DNA from: Lacinutrix jangbogonensis
GTDB lineage: Bacteria > Bacteroidota > Bacteroidia > Flavobacteriales > Flavobacteriaceae
Length of the DNA stretch: 64,000 bases
NCBI RefSeq assembly: GCF_000797445.1
Contig: NZ_JSWF01000017.1
Coordinates: 1 to 64,000, forward strand
Direction of reading: 5' to 3'
Shown: positions 9,736 to 18,182 of the stretch, one piece after another
How the letters are laid out: each line of letters opens with the position of its first letter
Position numbering within the stretch: the first letter of the stretch is position 1
The notes under the pieces: generated by a model
What the model saw: only the letters and a program-made list of their open reading frames with translations
Databases searched by the model: none
What the model was told of the DNA's origin: nothing
Translations under genes and position numbers: made by a program

Positions 9736-10626
9736 CTATAAAAATTCTTTTGGTGCATGATCACGATGTTTCCAACGTTTATGAGTCCATAAATAATACT
9801 CTGGTTCTTCTTTTATTTGTATTTCAACAAAAGAGGTGAAAATATCAGTTATTTCATAATTTTTAAAGTCATTAGGATGTTCTGCAATAGTTTTAAAGGT
9901 AGTTTCATAATAACCACGTTTTATTTTTCTTACATCAAAAAACAAAACAGCCATATCTAATTTTTTAGCAATCATTTCTGCACCTGTGTGAATAGGAACA
10001 GTAATGCCCATAAAGTTATTCCAATGGCGCGCTTTATTTAATTTTGGAGATTGATCTGCAACAAAGCCCGTTATTGTTAACTCGTTTTGTGCATGAGACG
10101 CTCTTAAGGTTCCAATAGTCTCTTTAGTTGTAATTAAATAGCTATTATATCTTGCTCTAATACGTTTAATTAACCTATCGAAATACTTGTTGTTTAATCT
10201 TTTGTATACAGCAAAACCTTTATGGGTTACATAAGTTTGGAGTATAAAGATCCATTCCCAACTCGCATAATGGCCACACATAATTATGACACTTCTGTTT
10301 TGCTTTTCTAACTTTTGCAATACTTCAACATTTGTAAATGCATAACGTTTTTTCATTTGAGCCTCAGAAATAGTCATAGATTTCACAGACTCCACAACCA
10401 TATCACACAAATGATGATAGAATTTTTTAGTGATAGCTTTTATTTCCTCAGGAGATTTTTCTGGTAAAGCTAATCTCAAATTTTCATTAACGATATCTTT
10501 TCGATAACCAAAAATACGATAAACAAAGAAGTAAATAATATCTGAAAGTACATACAATAACCTAAACGGAAGGATTGAAATTATCCAAAAAAACGGATAA
10601 ATTAAAATGTAAGCTAATAATTGCAT
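9736..10626 (-). CDS. Lipid A acyltransferase, LpxL/HtrB-like
   Basis: The 296-residue protein has an N-terminal membrane segment (LLAYILIYPFFWIISILPF) and the lysophospholipid acyltransferase HX4E motif in GHYASWEW, followed by VADQSPK and a conserved C-terminal YYLWTHKRWK. It belongs to the family that transfers a secondary acyl chain to Kdo-lipid A at the inner membrane. Single copies of this size are typical in Flavobacteriaceae. It converges with the aminotransferase gene (170-nt gap without obvious signals) and diverges from the rhomboid gene. Confidence 0.88.
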   Translation of the reverse strand: MQLLAYILIYPFFWIISILPFRLLYVLSDIIYFFVYRIFGYRKDIVNENLRLALPEKSPEEIKAITKKFYHHLCDMVVESVKSMTISEAQMKKRYAFTNVEVLQKLEKQNRSVIIMCGHYASWEWIFILQTYVTHKGFAVYKRLNNKYFDRLIKRIRARYNSYLITTKETIGTLRASHAQNELTITGFVADQSPKLNKARHWNNFMGITVPIHTGAEMIAKKLDMAVLFFDVRKIKRGYYETTFKTIAEHPNDFKNYEITDIFTSFVEIQIKEEPEYYLWTHKRWKHRDHAPKEFL

Positions 10627-10636
10627 GAATTAGTTT

Positions 10637-10644
10637 TAAATTTG
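10637..10644 (+). promoter_or_regulatory. Predicted -7 box for the rhomboid gene
   Basis: TAAATTTG fits TAnnTTTG. Transcription would start near 10650, so the upstream in-frame TTG at 10648 cannot be the translation start and the ATG at 10690 is favoured. Confidence 0.5.
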
Positions 10645-10650
10645 TAATTG

Positions 10651-10658
10651 CAAATATA
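10651..10658 (-). promoter_or_regulatory. Predicted -7 box for the LpxL-like gene
   Basis: On the minus strand this reads TATATTTG, 24 nt before the ATG at 10626. It lies only 6 bp from the rhomboid box on the other strand, so the two divergent promoters overlap. Confidence 0.55.
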
Positions 10659-10689
10659 TGCTATATTTAAAAAAAATCGTTTACTGTTC

Positions 10690-11337
10690 ATGGATATAAA
10701 TATTATCACAATTGTTATTATCGCTGCCAATGCTTTAGCGTCTTTTAAAGGTTTTAATGATTTTGAATTTTTCGAGAAATATAAATTTAGTATTGGAGCT
10801 ATAACTAGAGGAGAGAAAATTAGAATGATAACTTCTGGTTTTTTGCATGTAAATCCGCAACATTTATTCTTTAATATGTTTTCGTTGTACTTTTTTGCAC
10901 CTGTTGTGGTTTATGAATTGGGAGAAGTAAGTTTTATTATTATTTATTTAGGGAGCTTGTTGGTAGGCAATATTTTATCATTTTACTTTCATAAAAATGA
11001 ATACCATTATACTGCTGTAGGTGCAAGTGGAGCTGTAATGGGAATTATATATTCTGCAATATTATTACAGCCAGGAATGAGTTTGTATATGTTTTTTATT
11101 CCAATTCCAATTCCATCTTATGTTTTTGGTGTTGGTTATTTATTATACTCTATTTACGGTATGAGGACTAAAGCAGATAACATTGGTCACGATGCACATT
11201 TTGGTGGTGCTATTGGAGGTTATGTGTTAACACTTTTATTTGCTTCGTATCTTTTTGAAACTAATTTCACAATGATTATTCTTTTGGCATTACCAATTGT
11301 ACTGCTATTTGTTTTAAAACGTTTAGGTAAAATATAA
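10690..11337 (+). CDS. Rhomboid family intramembrane serine protease
   Basis: The 215-residue membrane protein carries the rhomboid signature: HVNPQHLFFNM in the oxyanion region, GASGAVMG with catalytic Ser113, and HDAHFGGAIGGY with catalytic His170. About six hydrophobic segments are visible. The protein would cut transmembrane segments of other membrane proteins; no substrate is suggested by the context. I chose ATG at 10690 over TTG at 10648 because the predicted promoter ends there. The stop abuts the stop of the convergent lipoprotein gene without any gap. Confidence 0.88.
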   Translation: MDINIITIVIIAANALASFKGFNDFEFFEKYKFSIGAITRGEKIRMITSGFLHVNPQHLFFNMFSLYFFAPVVVYELGEVSFIIIYLGSLLVGNILSFYFHKNEYHYTAVGASGAVMGIIYSAILLQPGMSLYMFFIPIPIPSYVFGVGYLLYSIYGMRTKADNIGHDAHFGGAIGGYVLTLLFASYLFETNFTMIILLALPIVLLFVLKRLGKI

Positions 11338-12033
11338 TTATTGTTTTTTACTCTGTTCCTCAATAAATTCTAAAGCGTATTTTGCAGCTCTAGTTTCTTG
11401 AATGTCTGGAGATAAATTACTAAAAAGAGTATTGGTTTCTTCAACAGGAATTTGTTTCGCCATTGTAATGCGCTCTAAAGTTAAAGCAGACAATACGGCA
11501 TTTGGGTGTTTTTTTATAAATCTAACATCAAATTTGACAGCTTCTAAAACCAAGCTGTCATATGAGTTTTTAACGGTTTGCATACCATCTTTATCATCAC
11601 TAAGTCTATAGGTGTTAAATTTCTGACTTAATGCACCATAAGCTTGTTGTAAATATTTTAAATCTTCAAGATATTTTTTGATAATCGTATTTTCTTTACT
11701 GCCAATTATTTTTGAACCTTCAATACTGTCTGTTGTTATTTCAATTTCGAAGGTTTCATTCGCAATAATTAAAGGAAGCACTCCTAAAACGTTGTCAATA
11801 GTTATGTAATATCTGTCTGGAGAGGTTACTTTACCTTCAAATACAAAGGTGCCTTTTTCTAATATTGTAGAGTCTAATACACTTTTCTTTTTATTATCTA
11901 CCCTAAAAAGTCTAGCAGTACTCCCTGAAATATAACTATCTGTTGTTGCCGAAATATTAAAACCATCGTTTTTCTCTTTTTTACAAGATATAAAGGCAAT
12001 GAACAAAACTATTATTACAATTTTTTTTAGCAT
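11338..12033 (-). CDS. DUF4369 domain lipoprotein
   Basis: The 231-residue product has a lipoprotein signal (IVLFIAFISCKKE) and an N-terminal DUF4369-like beta domain (GFNISATTDSYISGSTARL.., GTFVFEGKV, DRYYITID). In Bacteroidota this domain usually precedes a thioredoxin (AhpC/TSA-type) domain. Here the rest is helical and no CxxC motif is present, so it is a short form without the redox module. Function is unknown. It ends exactly where the convergent rhomboid gene ends. Confidence 0.75.
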   Translation of the reverse strand: MLKKIVIIVLFIAFISCKKEKNDGFNISATTDSYISGSTARLFRVDNKKKSVLDSTILEKGTFVFEGKVTSPDRYYITIDNVLGVLPLIIANETFEIEITTDSIEGSKIIGSKENTIIKKYLEDLKYLQQAYGALSQKFNTYRLSDDKDGMQTVKNSYDSLVLEAVKFDVRFIKKHPNAVLSALTLERITMAKQIPVEETNTLFSNLSPDIQETRAAKYALEFIEEQSKKQ

Positions 12034-12126
12034 TTTATTTTTTTTCTGAAATACAAATATATAAGATTATCCATTACCAAGCGATTTTTACAATGAGACT
12101 AAGTCACATATCTATTTGCAATTTAT

Positions 12127-12134
12127 TACTTTTG
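12127..12134 (+). promoter_or_regulatory. Possible -7 box abutting the mnmE start
   Basis: TACTTTTG fits TAnnTTTG but lies only 4 nt before the mnmE ATG at 12139. If it is used, the mRNA would begin at or next to the start codon. Confidence 0.3.
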
Positions 12135-12138
12135 CAAA

Positions 12139-13530
12139 ATGATTAATAACGATACAATAGTTGCACTAGCAACAGCCTCTGGAGCTGGAGCTGTAGCAAT
12201 TATAAGATTATCTGGTTTAGAAGCTATAAACATTGCAGAAAACTGTTTTAAATCCGTTAAAAGCCACAAGCTGCTTAGCGAACAGAAAACACATACCATT
12301 CATTTAGGGCATATAATGGATGGCAAACGTACTATTGACGAAGTGCTAGTATCCGTTTTTAAAAATCCCAATTCTTATACAGGCGAAAATGTAGTAGAGA
12401 TTTCTTGCCATGGTTCTATATATATTCAGCAGGAAATAATTCAGTTATTTCTAAGAAAAGGTTGTAGAATGGCAAATGCTGGAGAGTTTACTCTACGTGC
12501 TTTTTTAAACGCAAAATTAGATTTAAGTCAAGCTGAAGCAGTAGCAGATTTAATTGCCAGTGATAACGAAGCCTCTCACCAAATTGCCATGCAACAAATG
12601 CGAGGTGGTTTTTCTAGTGAAATATCAAAATTGCGTGAAGAATTAATGAATTTTGCTTCATTAATAGAACTTGAACTCGACTTTGCAGAAGAAGATGTAG
12701 AATTTGCAGATAGAGCTCAATTTAAAGAATTATTAGTACGTATTACATTTGTGCTAAAAAGATTAATCGATTCGTTTGCAGTAGGAAACGTTATTAAAAA
12801 TGGAATTCCTGTAGCTATTGTAGGAGAACCAAATGTTGGAAAATCTACTTTATTAAATGCACTATTAAACGAAGAACGTGCGATTGTTAGTGATATTGCA
12901 GGAACTACAAGAGATACTATTGAAGACGAATTAGTAATTGAAGGTATTGGGTTTAGGTTTATAGATACAGCAGGAATTAGAGAAACAAAAGATGTTATTG
13001 AAAGTATAGGTATTAAAAAAACTTTCGAAAAAATGGAGCAAGCACAAGTAGTTGTTTTGTTATTTTCTTCTGAAGAATTTAAAACTGAAAGCAAAAGACT
13101 TAAGGTTGAAATCGAAAAGATAAAAAACCGTTTTCCGTTAAAACCATTAATTATTATTGCAAATAAGATTGATACTTTAAACGCTTTAGAATTAGATACT
13201 TTAAAATCCGAATTTGAAAACCTTCATTTATTGTCTGCTAAGTCTGGTGTTGGAGTAGAGGAGTTGAAAGAGAAATTAATTGGTTTTGTAAATACTGGTG
13301 CTCTTAGAAATAACGAAACTATTGTAACTAATACAAGGCACTACGATTCACTTTTAAAAGCATTCCAAGAAATAGATAGTGTAAAAGCGGGATTAGAAAT
13401 AGGTGTTTCTGGAGATTTATTAGCGATAGATGTACGTCAGGCCTTATTTCATTTTGGAGAAATAACAGGTGAGATTACAAGTGATGATTTATTGGGTAAT
13501 ATTTTTGCAAATTTCTGTATTGGCAAATAA
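12139..13530 (+). CDS. mnmE: tRNA modification GTPase MnmE (TrmE)
   Basis: The 463-residue protein works with MnmG to make the 5-carboxymethylaminomethyl group on wobble uridine-34 of tRNAs. The N-terminal folate-binding domain (TIVALATASGAGAVAIIRLSG), the helical domain, the inserted G domain (GEPNVGKST, DIAGTTRD, DTAGIRE, NKID) and the C-terminal CIGK with the essential cysteine are complete. The 3' end of this gene is a known integration target for genomic islands in other bacteria. Confidence 0.97.
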   Translation: MINNDTIVALATASGAGAVAIIRLSGLEAINIAENCFKSVKSHKLLSEQKTHTIHLGHIMDGKRTIDEVLVSVFKNPNSYTGENVVEISCHGSIYIQQEIIQLFLRKGCRMANAGEFTLRAFLNAKLDLSQAEAVADLIASDNEASHQIAMQQMRGGFSSEISKLREELMNFASLIELELDFAEEDVEFADRAQFKELLVRITFVLKRLIDSFAVGNVIKNGIPVAIVGEPNVGKSTLLNALLNEERAIVSDIAGTTRDTIEDELVIEGIGFRFIDTAGIRETKDVIESIGIKKTFEKMEQAQVVVLLFSSEEFKTESKRLKVEIEKIKNRFPLKPLIIIANKIDTLNALELDTLKSEFENLHLLSAKSGVGVEELKEKLIGFVNTGALRNNETIVTNTRHYDSLLKAFQEIDSVKAGLEIGVSGDLLAIDVRQALFHFGEITGEITSDDLLGNIFANFCIGK

Positions 13531-13958
13531 TTATCTTTCTTCTAAGTTCTTGTAATTAATTTTACAACGACGCATTAATTGGCCCTAAACCACCATAAGA
13601 TAAAAGTATATTGAAAGTGTCGTTGCTAATATTAAGCAAACATTTGGCATTATATAATTATAACCGTGATGGAGGAAAGTAAGTTAAATCGTAAACCTAT
13701 GATTTACACAAGCGGACTTATCCCAGATTAATTTTAGGATCTCTTGAATAGATTAATTTATAACCCTAACAAATCTGAAATTTGCATAATACAGATTACT
13801 CCAAACCTCTTTTAGATTCTCATCATAGTATAGAAATAACGACAATGTAATATTTAGTGCTTAATTAAACAAGTAGTATAATTATTTCATAATTAATATT
13901 GACTTATCTTGCGGCCGTTTTAGTTACAGCCAATGCAAGTAACATAAAAGGGATAATC
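13531..13958. other. Intergenic stretch after mnmE, no gene recognised
   Basis: This 428-nt stretch holds no tRNA, no clear terminator and no long open frame. It lies at a typical island-insertion position, but I see no duplicated copy of the mnmE 3' end that would mark an attachment site. Confidence 0.5.
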
Positions 13959-14723
13959 ATGGAGAATAGACGTAATAACGAAGACAAAGTAACTCAAATA
14001 AATAAGGTAATAGAGAATTACTTTAATACACATACTGATAAAGATTGGATTCCAGCCAAAGATATCATGTCAGATCTAATAAAAGCTGGCGTTTTTACAA
14101 AGGACCAGAAAAAAGGTTTACCACTTAGAAAAGTCTTGCGAGCTTTAGATAAAGAGAGTGTTTTAAATACAATACCTTCTGTACACGCAGAACGCACAGA
14201 TACAGCTGTTTTTTGGTATTTGGTAAGAGAAGGAACTCTGTTTCCAGAAAATAAAGCCATAAGCACTATTTCTAAAAAAGAAAGATCAAAAGAAAAAAGA
14301 GAAAATAGCGATGAATTCTATATTTTAGATCTTTGTGACGAACTACTTAAAGAAAAAGCATCGCGTAAACATACTTTTGATTCTTTATTAGGTGACATGC
14401 ATAAAAAAGGAAAAACAAGAACAAAATTACCTTTAGCAGCTTTTTATGAAGACGCTAATTTAGTGATTGAATTTTTAGAAAAGCAAAACAAATCAGGACT
14501 GCAACTGGAAAAGCTAGATGTAATGACAGTAAGTGGCATCACTAGAGCTGAACAAATAATAAGATACAATAAAAGACGAAGAGATGTGCTTCAAAAAAAG
14601 GATATTAATTTAATTGAAATCGATTATTCTTTATTTGAATGTGATAATAAAAAGAACTTAAGTCGTGACAAGGGGAAAGATGTTTTACTTCTTAGAAAAA
14701 TACTAAAGCAGTTTGTAAAATAA
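13959..14723 (+). CDS. Uncharacterised protein with a possible PD-(D/E)XK nuclease-like C-terminal domain
   Basis: The 254-residue protein is highly charged and has no signal peptide. Residues about 1-100 look like a winged-helix-type region ([17 protein letters not shown]). The C-terminal half contains [31 protein letters not shown], and later [20 protein letters not shown]. This Asp/Glu..Glu-x-x-x-Lys pattern followed by RRR and a hydrophobic strand recalls DUF559/Vsr-like restriction-endonuclease folds. That reading is inference from motif shape. I chose ATG at 13959 because the 20 codons before it look non-coding. It is a single gene between mnmE and the glucan sensor, with a long gap on each side, which suggests it was acquired. 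Confidence 0.6.
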   Translation: MENRRNNEDKVTQINKVIENYFNTHTDKDWIPAKDIMSDLIKAGVFTKDQKKGLPLRKVLRALDKESVLNTIPSVHAERTDTAVFWYLVREGTLFPENKAISTISKKERSKEKRENSDEFYILDLCDELLKEKASRKHTFDSLLGDMHKKGKTRTKLPLAAFYEDANLVIEFLEKQNKSGLQLEKLDVMTVSGITRAEQIIRYNKRRRDVLQKKDINLIEIDYSLFECDNKKNLSRDKGKDVLLLRKILKQFVK

Positions 14724-15092
14724 GCTCCATAAGTTTTTAATAATGGATTTTTTTTTCCTTTTCATAGTAGTCCAACGATTATTATAGATTGTAGATAGTT
14801 TTTGTGATTGTTGTTAGTGCATCTAACAGTGTTTATAAATCAAGTTCAGCCATAAAAACTCATTTTTAGTGTTGAAAGGGTTTTTTGAGTTTATCTAGTT
14901 TTCAATAAACCCTTGTGATTTTTACTTTCTTAGTAAATTTACGACTACATTTTTTTAATACTTAAAACAGCTCTTTTTTAAAATTATTTTTCATGAATTA
15001 TTGAATTCAGCTGGTGTATAGTTTTATATTTAACATTTAAAGCTCATAAATTTTGTATATTGCTTACTATACTTAGTTTTTAAGCATTTTAA
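14724..15092. other. Upstream region of the propeller sensor gene
   Basis: 369 nt of AT-rich DNA. I see no gene or convincing terminator. No exact ACCACAACA site (the motif found before 18183 and 39769) is present, so autoregulation by the sensor is not supported. Confidence 0.4.
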
Positions 15093-17897
15093 ATGAATAG
15101 ATTTTATACCATGTTTTTACTTTTGTTTGGGTTCTGTAGTGTTTTTTATGCCCAAGAATTACCGCCTATTGAAAGCTATACAATAGATATTTATAATGCT
15201 GAGAATCAAAACTGGAATATATCTCAATCTGCAGATAAACACATCTATGTTGCCAATAATAAAGGTCTTTTAGAATTTAATGGTGAAAAATGGCAATTGT
15301 ATCCTTCTCCAAATCAAACAATATTGCGTTCTGTGCATGTTGTAGGAGATAAAATTTATACGGGATGTTATATGGATTTTGGTTATTGGGAACGCGATGC
15401 TTTTTCAATACTTAAATACAAATCTTTAGCTAATAAGGTAGAGAAACCTATAATAGAAGATGAGGAATTTTGGACTATTTTAAATTTTAGAGAATGGATT
15501 CTTTTTCAGTCTTTAAACAGAATTTATATTTACAACACTACAAATGATACTTTTAAAATTATAGAATCAGATTCTAAAATTATAAAAATGTATCAAATTG
15601 AAGATCAAATCTATTTTCAAAAAATTAATGAAGGCCTCTATACTATTAACAATGGAGAAGCAGTATTACTATCTAGTGATAATATTTTTAAAACAACAGA
15701 AGTCGTAGGTATATTTGGAAAAAGCAAAGATCTAATTGTACTTACAAATACAAGTGGATTCTATAAGCTTAATAACGAGAATCTAATACCATGGCAAACG
15801 CCATCTTCTAATATTTTAGACAACAAAACGATATACAGTAGTATACAACTAAGGGATAAAAGTTTTTTGTTGGGAACCATATCAAATGGTATGATTCATT
15901 TAAAAGAAAATGGAGAAGTTTTATATCAAATTAATCAAAACTCGGGCTTAATTAATAACACGGTTTTGTCTGCTTTCCAAGATAGGGAGGATAATATCTG
16001 GTTAGCCTTAGATAATGGCATAAACTGCATTAATATTAATTCTCCATTTCGAATTTATGAGGATAATAAAGGTAAAATTGGAACTACTTATGCTTCAGCT
16101 ATTTTTAATGATACGCTATATTTAGGTACAAATCAAGGTTTGTTTTATAAGGATTATAATAGCGAAGAGGAATTTAAGTTTATTAAAGGTACTAATGGTC
16201 AGGTTTGGTGTTTAGTAGAAATAGATAATCAACTATTTTGTGGTCATAACAGCGGAACTTTTTTAATAAATAACTCAAAAGCCAAACTTATTTCTAATAT
16301 CCAAGGCACCTGGGTTTTGAAAAAAATTCCAGAAAAACCTAATCATTTACTTCAGGGTAATTATAATGGTTTAAATGTTATTGAAAAATTAAATGAAAAT
16401 TGGCAATTTAAAAACAAAATTCAAGGGTTTAATAGTTCTTCACGTTATTTTGAATTCTTAAATAAAAACCAAATTTTAGTTAGTCATGAGTATAAAGGTG
16501 TTTTTAATATAAAATTTAATAAAGATTTTACAGAAGTTACTTCTGTAGTAATAGATTCAACCGCAAATAAAGGTTTATACTCTAGCTTAATTAAATATAA
16601 GAATGACTTGCTTTACACTTATAAAAAAGGTGTTTTTAAGTACAACCATGCTAATAAAAAGTTTAGAAGAGATTCAGTATTAAGTCAATTATTTAATTCA
16701 GATAATTTTATATCTGGAAAATTAATACATAACAGTAAAACGGATAAGTTATGGGGTTTTTCAGATAAGAAAATAACCTATATATCTTCAGGCGGATTAA
16801 GTAAAAAACCTGTTTTGAATAGTATATCTTTGCCTAATAAACTTAGGAAAAATATAACAGGTTTCGAAAACATTACAGCAATTACAAACGATAATTATTT
16901 GTTTGGAACCTCTAAAGGTTATGCTGTAGTAAGCCTTTCTAAGCTAAAGAAAACATCTTACGAAATAGAAATAAGTAGCATTAAAAACAGTAAAAAGGAT
17001 GGTGAATTTAGTGCAATAGATAGAACTAGTCAAAGCGAATTTGAAAACAAACATAATAATATTTCCTTTTCGTTTAGTGTACCAGAATATTCTAAATATT
17101 TGGTATCAGAATACCAATACCAACTTAAAGGATTTCATGAACCATGGAGTAAATGGACCACAAATTCAACACATATATTCGAAAACTTGCCATATGGAGA
17201 TTATAGTTTTAACGTTAAAGCCAGAGTAGGTGGTGTTATAACTAAAAATGTTGCTTGGTATAGTTTTACAATACAAAAACCGTGGTACTTATCTAACTTA
17301 ATGTTAGTCCTTTACATTATTATATTTATTTCATTGTCATTTTTAACGCATACATTTTATAAAAGATATTATAAAAAACAGCGTGAAGCCATCTTTTTAA
17401 AGACTAATAGAGAACTAGAATTAAAAGAATTAGAGAATAAGCAACAGTTAATGAGTTTTAATAATGAAAAATTAAAACAAGACATTGAGGGTAAAAATAG
17501 AGAGCTTGCTATATCTACTATGAGCTTGATAAAAAAGAATGAGTTTTTAAATACTATTAAAATCGAGCTTAATAATAAGGATGCAAGTACTAATATTAAA
17601 TCTGTTATTAAAATTATTGATAAAAACATAAACAATACAGACGATTGGAAATTCTTCCAAGAAGCTTTTAATAATGCAGATAAAGATTTTCTAAAGAAAT
17701 TAAAAACAGAGCACAGCGCGTTAACTCCTAACGATTTAAAATTATGTGCATATCTAAGGTTAAATCTATCTTCTAAAGAAATAGCTCCTTTGTTAAATAT
17801 CTCTCCTAGAAGTGTAGAAGTTAAACGATACCGTTTACGAAAAAAAATGAATTTACCTCACGAAACTAGCTTAGCAAACTACATCATCGAATTGTAG
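15093..17897 (+). CDS. Membrane-tethered beta-propeller sensor with LuxR-type HTH (glucan regulator)
   Basis: The 934-residue protein has a signal peptide (ends FYAQ), then two-component-regulator propeller repeats up to about residue 640 (DREDNIWLALDNGIN is a canonical blade motif), a Y_Y_Y domain at about 655-730 (YQYQLKGFHEPWSKWTTN), one transmembrane helix near 735-755, a coiled coil at about 760-860, and a C-terminal helix-turn-helix (LRLNLSSKEIAPLLNISPR). No histidine kinase or receiver domain is present. It probably senses glucan fragments in the periplasm and acts directly on DNA from the membrane. It sits immediately upstream of the glucan-degrading genes and is the best candidate for binding the repeated ACCACAACA sites. 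Confidence 0.88.
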   Translation: MNRFYTMFLLLFGFCSVFYAQELPPIESYTIDIYNAENQNWNISQSADKHIYVANNKGLLEFNGEKWQLYPSPNQTILRSVHVVGDKIYTGCYMDFGYWERDAFSILKYKSLANKVEKPIIEDEEFWTILNFREWILFQSLNRIYIYNTTNDTFKIIESDSKIIKMYQIEDQIYFQKINEGLYTINNGEAVLLSSDNIFKTTEVVGIFGKSKDLIVLTNTSGFYKLNNENLIPWQTPSSNILDNKTIYSSIQLRDKSFLLGTISNGMIHLKENGEVLYQINQNSGLINNTVLSAFQDREDNIWLALDNGINCININSPFRIYEDNKGKIGTTYASAIFNDTLYLGTNQGLFYKDYNSEEEFKFIKGTNGQVWCLVEIDNQLFCGHNSGTFLINNSKAKLISNIQGTWVLKKIPEKPNHLLQGNYNGLNVIEKLNENWQFKNKIQGFNSSSRYFEFLNKNQILVSHEYKGVFNIKFNKDFTEVTSVVIDSTANKGLYSSLIKYKNDLLYTYKKGVFKYNHANKKFRRDSVLSQLFNSDNFISGKLIHNSKTDKLWGFSDKKITYISSGGLSKKPVLNSISLPNKLRKNITGFENITAITNDNYLFGTSKGYAVVSLSKLKKTSYEIEISSIKNSKKDGEFSAIDRTSQSEFENKHNNISFSFSVPEYSKYLVSEYQYQLKGFHEPWSKWTTNSTHIFENLPYGDYSFNVKARVGGVITKNVAWYSFTIQKPWYLSNLMLVLYIIIFISLSFLTHTFYKRYYKKQREAIFLKTNRELELKELENKQQLMSFNNEKLKQDIEGKNRELAISTMSLIKKNEFLNTIKIELNNKDASTNIKSVIKIIDKNINNTDDWKFFQEAFNNADKDFLKKLKTEHSALTPNDLKLCAYLRLNLSSKEIAPLLNISPRSVEVKRYRLRKKMNLPHETSLANYIIEL

Positions 17898-17919
17898 AGG
17901 TACTACATTGCTATAATTC

Positions 17920-17939
17920 ACCTATACAATACCACAACA
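17920..17939 (+). promoter_or_regulatory. Putative regulator site ACCACAACA upstream of the glucan operon
   Basis: ACCACAACA at 17931-17939 is preceded exactly 11 bp upstream by a weaker half, ACCTATACA. The same nonamer occurs three times at 11-bp spacing before 39769. Binding by the adjacent HTH protein is inferred. Confidence 0.5.
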
Positions 17940-18054
17940 TTCTTATTTTTAACTTTTTTTGACTTATATTTTTTATATATTTCATAAGCTCAAAAGACTT
18001 ATGGTTTCATATGTTTAGTGTTGAATCCGTAATATTTAACTCGTTATTTTGCGA

Positions 18055-18075
18055 TGTATGTTTTTTGTAGCGGTA
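18055..18075 (+). promoter_or_regulatory. Shared 21-bp element, copy 1
   Basis: TGTATGTTTTTTGTAG followed by CGGTA recurs at 39657-39677 with a single T/C difference. Its TGTAGCGGTA end is nearly the inverse complement of the TACCACAACA site. The element starts 108 nt before the next start codon here and 92 nt before it at the second copy, so it belongs to the promoter. Confidence 0.55.
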
Positions 18076-18182
18076 TGTTTTAGTAAATCAGCAATAATTA
18101 AAGTTAGATTTACAAGCAATAAAATTAATAATCATTTATTTTAAAACTAAATGGTTAAAAACCAAACTAAAATATAATACAA

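Noticed and set aside
13500-13700. Attachment-site duplication of the mnmE 3' end
   Set aside because: CTGTATTGGCAAATAA is not repeated in the flanking region, and no integrase gene is present.
14806-14820. Possible ACCACAACA-like site (TGTTGTTAG) before the sensor gene, suggesting autoregulation
   Set aside because: Only six of nine positions match in a row and there is no phased partner; this is expected by chance in AT-rich DNA.
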